A program made the position numbers and the translations under genes. A stretch of DNA of 34,853 nt, taken from contig JADGDM010000027.1 of the NCBI GenBank assembly GCA_016744905.1, positions 1 through 34,853 on the forward strand, in the 5' to 3' direction. Within the stretch, counting starts at the first letter, position 1, and every line of letters starts with the position of its first letter. The stretch comes from Sulfurimonadaceae bacterium (lineage in GTDB: Bacteria; Campylobacterota; Campylobacteria; Campylobacterales; Sulfurimonadaceae). A model generated the notes under the pieces. That model was given only the letters and a program-made list of their open reading frames with translations. It made no database searches and was not told the DNA's origin. Positions 1 to 7,694 of the stretch are shown in pieces.

Positions 1-1248
1 CATCAGACCGATATTTCCTTCTTGAATCAAGTCAAGGAAAGGAAGACCACGGTTTGTATAACGTTTAGCGATAGAAACAACCAGACGTAGATTTGATTTT
101 GCCATACGTGTCTTAGAAATCTCAGAAATCTTTTTACCACGTTTGATTTGTTCTAAGATATCTGCAAGCTTATCCGGATCCATATCAAAACTGTCTTTTG
201 ATGCTTCTTGTGTTTGAAGAAGTTTTTTGATCTCGATGTAGGTGCTAACCATTGTTGCCTCAGGTACACGTGCTGCAATATCTTCTTTGGTGAGTTCGAT
301 GATATTTTCTAAAATAATATCATGGTTCTTTTTAAGGGTATCATTAAAAAGTGGTAGAGCATACTCTAAACGTTTCAACTCTTTCTCAAATCCAGAGTCA
401 GAGTTTAGTGCTGTCTCCATTGACTTAACCAGTTCATTAATAAGTTTAGATGTTGGTCCTAGGTCTAGAAGCTTCTCTTTTAAAATTTTCTTTTTAAATG
501 CGGCTGCTAAGAAGTAATCAATATACTCTTGAGTTAACTCATTTTCGGTTAATTCAGGTGGCTCTTTATCTGTAGACTTAATCCAATCTTTTTTTGCTTT
601 TTCTAGGGCCTTAAAGCTTGTCAAGACTTTTTCAACACGTTTTTTATCTTTAGCGGTTAATGTTTTTGATTGTGCTTCAGCATCTTTCTCTTCAGCACCT
701 TCAGCTACTTCTTCTTTTTCATCTTCAAAGCTTTTAAAAAGTTCTTTAACGCGACGTTCTCTATTGATAAGCGGTTCGCGGTAGAATAGAATGAAGTCTA
801 TAAGATAAGGTACTGAACAGATAGCATCGATAATGATACCTTCTCCACCCTCAATCTTTTTAGAGATTTCAATCTCTTCTTCTTTTGTTAAAAGTGGGAT
901 CTGTCCCATTTCACGAAGATACATACGTACAGGAGAATCAGAACGTGACCACTCAAGGAGTTCATGTTCTTTTAAGATATCAAACTCTTCATTTGAAGCG
1001 TTTTCTAACATCTTTCTTTGAGCCGCTAGGCGCGCTGCAGCTTCTTTGTCATTAAGTAATTTTGCCAGTTCAGATGCTGTAAAGATACAAGCGCCTTTTT
1101 TCTGTGCAAGTTTAAGGACATTTTTTGATTGTGCGGCAGTAGGCTGTTTCTCAAAAAGATCAACAATAGACTCAAAAGTCATACAGTTATCGTTTTTGTG
1201 ATCAGTAAATATTTTTTCTATGGCTTGGTTCAGTTCTTTTGCAGTCAT
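1..1248 (-). CDS. rpoD: RNA polymerase primary sigma factor RpoD (5' part, cut by window edge)
   Basis: The main sigma-70 factor, which directs RNA polymerase to housekeeping promoters. The reading frame is open for 416 codons from ATG 1248 and runs off the left edge. The visible part holds the N-terminal region 1.1-like segment, region 1.2 (residues [20 protein letters not shown]), a charged non-conserved insert rich in Glu and Lys, and the start of region 2 (residues [20 protein letters not shown] followed by [11 protein letters not shown]). Regions 2.3 to 4 lie outside the window. The start is supported by AGGAG about 10 nt upstream and a TATAAT box further up. It is divergent from the rod operon. 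Family assignment is certain from region 2. Confidence 0.97.
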   Translation of the reverse strand, partial: MTAKELNQAIEKIFTDHKNDNCMTFESIVDLFEKQPTAAQSKNVLKLAQKKGACIFTASELAKLLNDKEAAARLAAQRKMLENASNEEFDILKEHELLEWSRSDSPVRMYLREMGQIPLLTKEEEIEISKKIEGGEGIIIDAICSVPYLIDFILFYREPLINRERRVKELFKSFEDEKEEVAEGAEEKDAEAQSKTLTAKDKKRVEKVLTSFKALEKAKKDWIKSTDKEPPELTENELTQEYIDYFLAAAFKKKILKEKLLDLGPTSKLINELVKSMETALNSDSGFEKELKRLEYALPLFNDTLKKNHDIILENIIELTKEDIAARVPEATMVSTYIEIKKLLQTQEASKDSFDMDPDKLADILEQIKRGKKISEISKTRMAKSNLRLVVSIAKRYTNRGLPFLDLIQEGNIGLM

Positions 1249-1301
1249 TTACTTACAAACTCCTATTTTTAGGTACTTAGTTTAGTTTTAAAAAGTGGTG
1301 G

Positions 1302-1307
1302 ATTATA
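1302..1307 (-). promoter_or_regulatory. -10 box of rpoD promoter
   Basis: On the minus strand this reads TATAAT in the context GGTATAATCC. It would start transcription near 1295 and give a leader of about 47 nt containing the AGGAG ribosome site. No clear -35 box is visible, which is usual in this phylum. Confidence 0.55.
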
Positions 1308-1361
1308 CCGAAATTATTATTAGGGATAACTTTTGTAGTAAAGAAATACTTAAAATAATAA

Positions 1362-1378
1362 TTGGTACAACATTTGCT
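1362..1378 (+). promoter_or_regulatory. Sigma-54 (RpoN) promoter of flgF-flgG
   Basis: TTGGTACAACATTTGCT has GG and GC exactly 10 nt apart and fits the Campylobacterota RpoN pattern TTGGAAC-N5-TTGCT. Transcription would start near 1389, about 54 nt before flgF. This matches the known sigma-54 control of rod and hook genes in the phylum. Confidence 0.8.
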
Positions 1379-1442
1379 TTACCTTCTGTAATATCGACTA
1401 AAGAGCTGATTTCTTTAGTGAAATGTAATACTAGGAGCAAGG

Positions 1443-2264
1443 ATGCAAACAGGTTATTATTCAGCAGCAGCAGGAATGGTTGCACAATTTAATCGTCTTG
1501 ATACCATCGCAAATAATTTAGCCAACGTAAATACATCAGGATTTAAAAAAGACAATGTAATTACTGGTGATTTTATGCGTATTTATCAAGAAAAAAGAGA
1601 TGATCTCTCTTTAGACAACAATACAAAAGAGAGTGCGGAGTTTTATAATAGAACCATTACCCGTGTTCCTCAAATTGTAGATTCATATACAGACCAAAGC
1701 GTAGGGACGATGCAGAAGTCCGACAATACTTTAGATTTTGCTCTTTCACGTGAAGGACTCTTTTTTGCAGTTAAAACACCTCAAGGGATTAGATTGACGC
1801 GTGATGGTTCATTTTCTATGGACGATCAAGGTAAATTGGTAACCAAGCAAGGTTATGAAGTTCTTTCAAATGATTATCTTGAAAGTGGTCAAGGGATTGA
1901 ACTTGATGTGACACAAAATATTACAGAAGTGGATAAAAATGGAATGTTTTACTCTAATATCCCTGGAACTGCACAACTGGTTCAAAATAAACGAATGATG
2001 ATTGTGCATCCTGAAAACCTTAATACTTTAGTAAAAGAGGGTGAATCTCTTTATGTTCCTGAATCATCTGACTTGAACCGCGTTCCTCAAAGTGGATCAG
2101 TTTTACAAGGTTTTGTAGAAGGAAGTAATGTCAATGCTGTACATGAAATGACAGCACTTATTGAAGCAAACAGATTGGTTGGCATGTATCAAAAAGTGAT
2201 GGATTCACAAATGAACGACCTTAACAATGACGCAATAACTAAACTAGCATCGACTAGAGCCTAA
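1443..2264 (+). CDS. flgF: Flagellar proximal/distal rod protein FlgF (FlgG2-like)
   Basis: A 273-residue rod subunit of the flagellar basal body, exported by the flagellar type III system. The N-terminus has the flagellar rod D0 signature (ANNLANVNTSGFKK, about residues 23-36). The C-terminus has the matching D0 helix (NVNAVHEMTALIEANRLVGM). The equivalent Campylobacter jejuni gene, next to flgG, has been called flgG2 and flgF, so the name is a convention. The start has AGGAGCAAGG immediately upstream. It lies 9 nt before flgG and behind a sigma-54 box, so the two form one operon. Confidence 0.9.
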   Translation: MQTGYYSAAAGMVAQFNRLDTIANNLANVNTSGFKKDNVITGDFMRIYQEKRDDLSLDNNTKESAEFYNRTITRVPQIVDSYTDQSVGTMQKSDNTLDFALSREGLFFAVKTPQGIRLTRDGSFSMDDQGKLVTKQGYEVLSNDYLESGQGIELDVTQNITEVDKNGMFYSNIPGTAQLVQNKRMMIVHPENLNTLVKEGESLYVPESSDLNRVPQSGSVLQGFVEGSNVNAVHEMTALIEANRLVGMYQKVMDSQMNDLNNDAITKLASTRA

Positions 2265-2273
2265 GGATAAATT

Positions 2274-3062
2274 ATGATTCAATCACTATACACTGCCTCA
2301 ACGGGTATGAACTCAATGCAGACACAAATCGATACAACGGCCAATAATATTGCCAATGTAAACACCATAGGTTTTAAAAAGCAGCGCGCTGAGTTTGCTG
2401 ACTTAATGTACCGAACGATGGAATATGCTGGAACATCAACCAGTGATACAACTAAATCACCAACAGGTATTGAAATCGGGTTGGGTTCACGTACTACGGC
2501 GATTAATCGTGTTTTCTCTGAAGGTAGTTTAAAACAGACAGATAATGAACTTGATATGGCGATTACAGGCGCAGGTATGTTTAAGCTAGAACTCCCTGAT
2601 GGAACAGAAGTTTATTCACGTAATGGTGCTTATAAGTTAGATGAAAATGGGGCTATTGTAAATAGTGATGGCTATAAAATGGTTCCAGAAATTGTTGTTC
2701 CTGATGACGCAACAAACTTAACTATTGGTACGGATGGAATTGTTACTGTTGTTCAAGCAGGTCAAACGCAAGCAACACAAATCGGTCAAATTAATTTAAA
2801 TAACTTTATTAATCCAGCAGGTTTACATGCGCTTGGTGATAATCTTTATGTTGAGACCGACAGTTCAGGTCAACCTGTTGAAGATGTTCCTGGGCAAAAT
2901 GGTTTAGGAATTATTCGTCAAGGTTTTGTAGAGCTTTCTAATGTTCAGTTGGTTGTTGAATTAACAGACCTTATTACAGGACAGCGTGCTTATGATGCAA
3001 ATTCAAAAGTGATTACAACCAGTGATGAAATGCTTCAAACTACCAACTCTTTAAAACGTTAA
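2274..3062 (+). CDS. flgG: Flagellar distal rod protein FlgG
   Basis: A 262-residue subunit of the distal rod, which joins the proximal rod to the hook and passes through the P and L rings. It opens with the classic MIQSLYTASTGMNSMQTQID and the rod signature ANNIANVNTIGFKKQRAEFA. It ends with the FlgG-type sequence VVELTDLITGQRAYDANSKV followed by ITTSDEMLQTTNSLKR. Length is normal for FlgG. AAGGATAAATT precedes the ATG. It is the second gene of the rod operon and is followed by a clear intrinsic terminator. Confidence 0.97.
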   Translation: MIQSLYTASTGMNSMQTQIDTTANNIANVNTIGFKKQRAEFADLMYRTMEYAGTSTSDTTKSPTGIEIGLGSRTTAINRVFSEGSLKQTDNELDMAITGAGMFKLELPDGTEVYSRNGAYKLDENGAIVNSDGYKMVPEIVVPDDATNLTIGTDGIVTVVQAGQTQATQIGQINLNNFINPAGLHALGDNLYVETDSSGQPVEDVPGQNGLGIIRQGFVELSNVQLVVELTDLITGQRAYDANSKVITTSDEMLQTTNSLKR

Positions 3063-3087
3063 TTTAAAAAAATAAAACCCCATAAAA

Positions 3088-3122
3088 TAGACTAATATGA
3101 ATTAATATTAGTCTAGCTTTTT
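3088..3122 (+). terminator. Intrinsic terminator after flgG
   Basis: A perfect 11-bp stem (TAGACTAATAT / ATATTAGTCTA) with a six-base loop is followed by GC and a run of five T. It lies 25 nt after the flgG stop and separates the rod operon from leuD. Confidence 0.8.
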
Positions 3123-3155
3123 CTTTCCATAACAATAAATCAACAAACATTTGGA

Positions 3156-3161
3156 TATAAT
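3156..3161 (+). promoter_or_regulatory. -10 box of leuD operon promoter
   Basis: TATAAT in the context TTGGATATAATCGC, 34 nt before the leuD ATG. It follows the flgG terminator and so is likely to start the leuD-to-trmL operon. The -35 region is not recognisable. Confidence 0.6.
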
Positions 3162-3195
3162 CGCAAAATTATTTCTATAAACAACAGGATTTTTT

Positions 3196-3696
3196 ATGAG
3201 TACTATTGAAGGAAAAGTTTGGAATTTCGGTAAAGATATCGATACAGACTTAATCATTGCAGCGCGCTACTTAAACACATCAGTGCCAGAAGAGTTAGCA
3301 AAGCATGTTATGGAAGATGCAGACCCTGAGTTTGTAAAGAAAATGACTCCAGGTGACGTTATTGTTGCGGGTTATAACTTTGGTTGTGGAAGCTCACGTG
3401 AGCATGCACCAATTGCACTTAAAGCAGCGGGCGTTTCTGCAATTATTGCACCAACATTTGCACGTATTTTTTACCGTAACGCATTTAATATGGGTCTTCC
3501 TATTTTTGAACTCGAAGAGAGTGCGGAGATAGTTGAAGGTGATATAGTGTCTGTTGATATGGACGCAGGAACAGTAACGAATAAAACAAAAAACAGAACA
3601 TATAACTTCAAGGCAATCCCTGAGTTTATGCAAGAGTTGATAAATGCAGGTGGATTAATGAATTTTGCACAACAAGAACTAGAAGCTAAAAAGTAA
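3196..3696 (+). CDS. leuD: 3-isopropylmalate dehydratase small subunit LeuD
   Basis: The swivel-domain subunit of isopropylmalate isomerase, which converts 2-isopropylmalate to 3-isopropylmalate in leucine synthesis together with LeuC. The 166-residue length is that of the short archaeal/epsilon-type LeuD. Visible motifs are DIDTDLIIAARYL near residue 14, the substrate loop NFGCGSSREHAP near residue 61, and APTFARIFYRNAFNMGLP. leuC is not in the window, so the large subunit must be encoded elsewhere. It leads a compact operon, with leuB starting 9 nt downstream. Confidence 0.96.
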   Translation: MSTIEGKVWNFGKDIDTDLIIAARYLNTSVPEELAKHVMEDADPEFVKKMTPGDVIVAGYNFGCGSSREHAPIALKAAGVSAIIAPTFARIFYRNAFNMGLPIFELEESAEIVEGDIVSVDMDAGTVTNKTKNRTYNFKAIPEFMQELINAGGLMNFAQQELEAKK

Positions 3697-3705
3697 GGAA
3701 AATAG

Positions 3706-4782
3706 ATGTCAATTTATAATATTACACTGATTAAAGGTGATGGAATTGGTCCAGAAATTATCGATGAGGCAGTTAAAGTACTTGATGCTGTTGCCGGTGT
3801 TTCGGGTTTAGAATTTAACTACGATGAAGCACTTATGGGTGGTATCGCTTATGATATTACTGGAGATCCACTTCCTCAAGAGACTATTGCTAAGTCATTG
3901 AATTCTGACGCAGTACTTTTTGGTGCTATTGGTGGTCAGAAGTGGGATGAACTTCCACGTGAGAAACGTCCAGAGAGTGGTCTTTTACGTTTTAGAAAAG
4001 AGCTTGGTGTTTATGCAAACTATCGTCCCGCTGTTGTTTATGACGAGTTGGTCAATGCCAGCTCCTTAAAGCCTGAAATTGTTGAAGGCGTAGACCTTAT
4101 GGTTATTCGTGAGTTGATCGGTGGTATCTACTTTGGTGAACCTAAGGGTCGTGATGAGAATAAGGGTTGGAATACGATGGTGTATACTCGTGAAGAGATT
4201 ACCCGTATTGCACACCATGCCTTTAAAATTGCAATGAAACGTGAAAAACGTGTCTGTTCTATTGATAAAGCAAATGTTTTAGATGTTTCTCAACTGTGGA
4301 GAGAAGAGGTTGAAGAGGTTGCTAAAGAGTATCCTGAAGTAGAGTTAACACATATGTATGTTGATAATGCTGCTATGCAACTTATTTTAAATCCACGTCA
4401 ATTTGATGTTATGCTGACAGGTAATATTTTTGGTGATATCTTAAGTGATGAAGCAAGTATGTTGTCTGGATCTATTGGGCTTCTTCCTTCAGCTTCTGTT
4501 GGAAATAAGATTGGTGTGTATGAGCCGATTCATGGTTCTGCTCCAGATATCGCTGGTCAAGGTATCGCCAATCCAATCGCAACAATTGCATCAGCTTCAA
4601 TGATGCTACGTTTTGCTCTTGGTGAAAACGAAGCCGCTGATAGAATTGATGCGGGTATCAAACAAGCACTTTCAGAAGGATACAGAACAAAAGATTTAGC
4701 ACAATTTGATGCTAAAGAGATCTGTTCAACTTCTGAAATGGGTTCAATCATCGCAAACTATGCGGCGAAATGCAAACTCTAA
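3706..4782 (+). CDS. leuB: 3-isopropylmalate dehydrogenase LeuB
   Basis: Oxidises and decarboxylates 3-isopropylmalate to 2-oxoisocaproate with NAD+, the step after LeuCD. The protein has 358 residues, a normal length. Family motifs include [13 protein letters not shown] at the N-terminus, [30 protein letters not shown], the metal/substrate segment [20 protein letters not shown], and the NAD-site sequence [27 protein letters not shown] precedes the ATG. Its 3' end overlaps the next gene by 13 nt, which suggests translational coupling. Confidence 0.98.
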   Translation: MSIYNITLIKGDGIGPEIIDEAVKVLDAVAGVSGLEFNYDEALMGGIAYDITGDPLPQETIAKSLNSDAVLFGAIGGQKWDELPREKRPESGLLRFRKELGVYANYRPAVVYDELVNASSLKPEIVEGVDLMVIRELIGGIYFGEPKGRDENKGWNTMVYTREEITRIAHHAFKIAMKREKRVCSIDKANVLDVSQLWREEVEEVAKEYPEVELTHMYVDNAAMQLILNPRQFDVMLTGNIFGDILSDEASMLSGSIGLLPSASVGNKIGVYEPIHGSAPDIAGQGIANPIATIASASMMLRFALGENEAADRIDAGIKQALSEGYRTKDLAQFDAKEICSTSEMGSIIANYAAKCKL

Positions 4783-5009
4783 CACTCGCGAATATTTATG
4801 AACTTCAAGGTCTTAAAGAAGAGGCCTTGGATATTTATAAAGAGATCTTAAAAAAAGACCCTAGTAATTCTGATGCAAAGATAGCGATTCGTCGTTTAAG
4901 TGGAATGCGTAAAAAGTTTTTAGGGGTTAATGTAACAATGAAAGATTTTTTTATAGGAATGCAAGATGAAGTTGAATATAACGAATTTGAAAGGTGGCTA
5001 CTTAAATAA
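4770..5009 (+). CDS. Small TPR-like protein
   Basis: A 79-residue protein whose first 40 residues form one tetratricopeptide-like repeat ([20 protein letters not shown], then [20 protein letters not shown]). The second half is a basic-aromatic segment. A single TPR suggests a small protein-binding adaptor, but no partner is known from the sequence. It overlaps leuB by 13 nt at its start and the next gene by 1 nt at its end, so it is very probably translated by coupling. It has no signal peptide or membrane segment and is likely cytoplasmic. The specific function is not recognised. Confidence 0.75.
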   Translation: MQTLTLANIYELQGLKEEALDIYKEILKKDPSNSDAKIAIRRLSGMRKKFLGVNVTMKDFFIGMQDEVEYNEFERWLLK

Positions 5010-5332
5010 TGGAACTTAAAGACGTAATACTTTCAACCTTAGCAGAGATGGAAACAGAGACAATAGATCTTAAAGTTCCAAGTTCTACCCCCATAAAGAA
5101 AAGTACAAATCAAAAAAATACGCTTGAAGACCTTGTTATCGCATCTGAGAATGTACAAACAATGGATGATGAAGCAAAATTTTTAGAAGGTGTACGAGAG
5201 CGACTTTTAGTTCTTTTCGAGGGTTTCCAGTCACCAAATAATACACAAATTGAAGCAAAAGTTGATTTGACTCTAAACTTTTTAGAGTATCTTCTGGCAA
5301 CAATTGATGATAGAATGAAAAATATTAAATAG
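5009..5332 (+). CDS. Conserved-looking 107-residue protein, possibly CiaD-related
   Basis: A soluble protein with a variable polar middle (about residues 22-40) and a better-organised C-terminal half with predicted helices (FLEGVRERLLVLFEGFQSPN, then KVDLTLNFLEYLLATIDDRM). In Campylobacter jejuni a gene for the secreted effector CiaD lies just upstream of cca and purU. Position and helical C-terminal style make a relation possible, but this is recalled context, not an alignment. No catalytic motif is visible. It starts one base inside the previous stop (TAATG) and ends 4 nt before purU. Confidence 0.7.
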   Translation: MELKDVILSTLAEMETETIDLKVPSSTPIKKSTNQKNTLEDLVIASENVQTMDDEAKFLEGVRERLLVLFEGFQSPNNTQIEAKVDLTLNFLEYLLATIDDRMKNIK

Positions 5333-5336
5333 GTTA

Positions 5337-6176
5337 ATGATGCAAGAATATAGAATATTAATTGATTCACATGATGAAAAAGGGCTGGTTTATAAGGTCT
5401 CTAGTGTACTGTTTAAGTATGATCTTAATATCTTAACAAATAATGAATTTGTAGATAAGGTAAATAATAAATTTTTTATGCGTTCTGTTGTTCAAGGTGA
5501 TTTTGATCCCGATGTACTACTAGCTGAGTTGGTAGAAGCCCTGCCTAAAGATGCTGTTATTGATGTGATTGCACCAAGAAAAAAGAACATCGTTTTAATG
5601 GCAACCAAAGAGCTGCATGCCTTAGGTGATATTTTGATTCGCTATGAATCAGGTGAACTTGATGCAAATATATTGGGTGTTATTTCAAATTATGATAGTT
5701 TAGAACCGCTTGTCTCTAAGTTTAATATTCCATTTATTCATGTCTCGCATGAAGGCTTGGATCGGGCTGATCATGAGAGTAAAATAATAGAAGCACTCTC
5801 TGAGTATAAAGAGATTGATTATATTGTACTGGCTAAATATATGCGTATCTTAACACCACGTTTTGTAGAGACATATAAAAGTAAAATTATTAATATCCAT
5901 CACTCATTTCTACCCGCATTTATTGGTGCTAACCCTTATAAGCAGGCGTATGATAGAGGTGTTAAAATTATTGGTGCGACTTCACATTTTGTTAATGATA
6001 ACCTTGATGAAGGTCCGATTATTGCACAAGAAGTTATCCATGTTGATCATGCTTATGGGTGGAGAGATATGCAACGTTCTGGTCGTGATGTAGAAAAAGT
6101 AGTACTCTCTCGAGCTCTTAAGCTGGCACTGGAAGATCGTATCTTTGTATATGCCAACAAAACGGTAATATTTTAA
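5337..6176 (+). CDS. purU: Formyltetrahydrofolate deformylase PurU
   Basis: Hydrolyses 10-formyl-tetrahydrofolate to formate and tetrahydrofolate, balancing the one-carbon pool. The 279 residues comprise an N-terminal ACT regulatory domain (about 1-80) and a formyltransferase-fold domain (about 85-279). The catalytic triad is visible as Asn186 and His188 in IINIHHSFLPAF and Asp224 in DNLDEGPII. Its spacing is identical to the Asn106-His108-Asp144 triad of PurN. Two ATGs lie in tandem at 5337 and 5340 and either could be used. The stop overlaps the trmL start (TAATG). Confidence 0.96.
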   Translation: MMQEYRILIDSHDEKGLVYKVSSVLFKYDLNILTNNEFVDKVNNKFFMRSVVQGDFDPDVLLAELVEALPKDAVIDVIAPRKKNIVLMATKELHALGDILIRYESGELDANILGVISNYDSLEPLVSKFNIPFIHVSHEGLDRADHESKIIEALSEYKEIDYIVLAKYMRILTPRFVETYKSKIINIHHSFLPAFIGANPYKQAYDRGVKIIGATSHFVNDNLDEGPIIAQEVIHVDHAYGWRDMQRSGRDVEKVVLSRALKLALEDRIFVYANKTVIF

Positions 6177-6646
6177 TGTTTAATATCGTATTGGTAAATC
6201 CACAAATCCCTAATAATACAGGTGCAATAGGTCGTCTATGCGTTAACTGTGGTGCAGCACTACATCTTATTAAGCCTTTAGGCTTTGATATTGATGAAAA
6301 GGCTGTTCGTCGCGCTGGATTAGATTATTGGGAGAAGTTAGATCTTCATGTATGGGAATCTTTAGAAGAATTTTATGCGGCCAATCCAAGTAGTACAAAT
6401 ATGTTCTACGCAACAACTAAAACAGATAAACCATACTTTGAGGCTGAATTTAAAGAAAACCCTTGGATATTTTTCGGAAGTGAAACAGCAGGACTACCCG
6501 CAGACCTTTTGGAAGCTAATGCAGAGCAATGTATCACCATCCCCATGACAAAAGAGGGTAGAAGTTTAAATCTGGCTATCAGCACAGGAATCGTTCTCTA
6601 TGAGGCTGTGAAACAAAATTTTACTGCCTATAAGGAACTCATGTGA
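6176..6646 (+). CDS. trmL: tRNA (cytidine/uridine-34-2'-O)-methyltransferase TrmL
   Basis: A SPOUT-family enzyme that 2'-O-methylates the wobble base of tRNA-Leu isoacceptors using S-adenosylmethionine. At 156 residues it has the minimal SPOUT length. Motifs are VLVNPQIPNNTGAIGRLC (motif 1), IFFGSETAGLP (motif 2) and the knot segment IPMTKEGRSLNLAISTGIVL (motif 3). The same window encodes a tRNA-Leu(CAA), the type of substrate known for this family. It overlaps purU by 1 nt and the next small gene by 4 nt. Confidence 0.95.
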   Translation: MFNIVLVNPQIPNNTGAIGRLCVNCGAALHLIKPLGFDIDEKAVRRAGLDYWEKLDLHVWESLEEFYAANPSSTNMFYATTKTDKPYFEAEFKENPWIFFGSETAGLPADLLEANAEQCITIPMTKEGRSLNLAISTGIVLYEAVKQNFTAYKELM

Positions 6647-6795
6647 ACCCAGTAATGGATTTTATTATGTTGGTGCTTTTTCTACTGTTTATGGTCTTTG
6701 TCTTTGGTGGTTATCACCGAAGTAAGTTCCAAGAACGTGAGGCGGAAAAAGAGAGAAAGTTAAAAGAGTCTCAAAAAGATGAAACTAAACAATAA
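6643..6795 (+). CDS. Small single-pass membrane protein (50 residues)
   Basis: A GTG-initiated ORF overlapping the trmL stop as GTGA. AAGGAA ends 5 nt before the GTG. The product has one hydrophobic helix (MDFIMLVLFLLFMVFVFGGY, residues 5-24), then a highly charged tail rich in Lys and Glu that would lie in the cytoplasm. The ribosome site and the 4-nt overlap make it a real last gene of the leuD operon. Function is not recognised. An internal ATG at residue 5 is an alternative start but is less well placed for the ribosome site. Confidence 0.7.
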   Translation: MNPVMDFIMLVLFLLFMVFVFGGYHRSKFQEREAEKERKLKESQKDETKQ

Positions 6796-6799
6796 ATTT

Positions 6800-6883
6800 T
6801 TATAAAACGAACTCTGCTAAGTCTTCTAACTTACGTTCAAATTTTTCAAATAGTGTTTCTGCTGTGTGAATAATACGTGCCAT
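6800..6883 (-). CDS. Putative 27-residue helical peptide
   Basis: A very short ORF with a strong ribosome site: AAGGATAGATT ends directly before ATG 6883. The peptide begins MARIIHTAETLFEKFERK and ends LEDLAEFVL. Hydrophobic residues recur with helical spacing, so an amphipathic helix is likely. It is convergent with the preceding membrane-protein gene (4-nt gap) and divergent from the repressor gene at 7028, across a large palindrome. No family is recognised. The size makes it uncertain, but the ribosome site and clean stop argue for translation. Confidence 0.5.
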   Translation of the reverse strand: MARIIHTAETLFEKFERKLEDLAEFVL

Positions 6884-6940
6884 AATCTATCCTTCTTATC
6901 TGTTATATGAGAAATTCTAGTCTTTTTCATGGCAAAATTA

Positions 6941-6969
6941 AATTTATATTGCAATTTGCAATATAAATT
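6941..6969. promoter_or_regulatory. 29-bp perfect palindrome, likely operator of the CI/S24 repressor
   Basis: Two 14-bp arms (AATTTATATTGCAA and TTGCAATATAAATT) flank a single central T. It lies between the 27-residue ORF (minus) and the repressor gene (plus), just upstream of the repressor's probable -10 box. Symmetry, size and location fit the operator of a dimeric CI-type repressor. The assignment to the neighbouring gene is inference. Confidence 0.6.
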
Positions 6970-6991
6970 AGTAAATTCCTGTTTTTTGAAA

Positions 6992-6997
6992 TATAAT
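6992..6997 (+). promoter_or_regulatory. -10 box for the repressor gene
   Basis: TATAAT in GAAATATAATTC, 30 nt before ATG 7028 and 23 nt downstream of the palindrome. A second TATAAT at 7006-7011 is too close to the AAAGGA ribosome site to be preferred. Confidence 0.45.
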
Positions 6998-7027
6998 TCT
7001 TTCTATATAATATAAAAGGATTGAACC

Positions 7028-7684
7028 ATGAAAAGTTTTAATGATGTAGTCGAAGAGTTAAAAGATATTATCTCTTCGGATTATCCTGGTAAAAAAATAT
7101 TTGATAAAGATATCGCAGGGTTGATGAGTATTTCACAAGTCAATTTTGCGACAATGAAAAAACGTGACAAAATACCTTTTAATGAACTCTTAGATTTTTG
7201 TGCATCTCGTTCGATTGCTATAAACTGGTTACTTTATGGACAAACGGCTGAAAGTTTAATAGAAGCAACCAATAGATTTTATGTACGTTACTTTGCGGAT
7301 ATTAGTGCCTCAGCTGGTGGTGGTGGTTTTGGTGAAGAAGAAGAGACAAAAGAGTTGATGCTTGAAGGTGATTTTGTGCATACTCTTGGTGGAGAAAAAG
7401 AGCTTCGACATATTGAAGCTATTAACGTCAGTGGTGATTCTATGGAACCTACATTTTCTTATAATGATATTGTTTTTATTCATAGAGAGAAGACAGATAT
7501 TGGAAGAGGGGGAATTTTCACACTATCTACCGAAAATGGTTTACTAATTAAACGTTTACAAAAGCGTATTGATGGTAGAATTGACATTATTTCAGACAAT
7601 AAAGAGTACCCTATTCAAACAGCCAATCCAAATGAGTTAGAGATCTTAGGAAAAGTTGTTGGAAGATTTGGTGCTGTTGATTAA
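7028..7684 (+). CDS. CI-type HTH / S24 peptidase transcriptional regulator
   Basis: A 218-residue LexA/CI-like repressor. Residues 1-75 resemble the phage CI repressor helix-turn-helix (FDKDIAGLMSISQVNFATMK, then the typical end INWLLYGQ). Residues 90-218 are an S24 self-cleaving domain with the Ala96-Gly97 cleavage pair (ASAGGGG), catalytic Ser138 in SGDSMEPT and Lys175 in LLIKRLQK. All parts needed for RecA-stimulated or stress-induced autocleavage are present. AAAGGA precedes the ATG. A 29-bp palindrome upstream suggests autoregulation. No other phage genes are nearby, so it may be a domesticated regulator. The next gene starts 10 nt downstream. Confidence 0.88.
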   Translation: MKSFNDVVEELKDIISSDYPGKKIFDKDIAGLMSISQVNFATMKKRDKIPFNELLDFCASRSIAINWLLYGQTAESLIEATNRFYVRYFADISASAGGGGFGEEEETKELMLEGDFVHTLGGEKELRHIEAINVSGDSMEPTFSYNDIVFIHREKTDIGRGGIFTLSTENGLLIKRLQKRIDGRIDIISDNKEYPIQTANPNELEILGKVVGRFGAVD

Positions 7685-7694
7685 AGGTTAGTGT

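Noticed and set aside
242-1021. Plus-strand ORFs of 91 and 62 codons
   Set aside because: They lie antisense within rpoD, show Ser/Phe-rich composition typical of shadow frames, and have no ribosome site.
1295-1492. ORFs on both strands over the rpoD-flgF spacer
   Set aside because: They overlap the rpoD and sigma-54 promoters and the flgF start, with no ribosome site and no family features.
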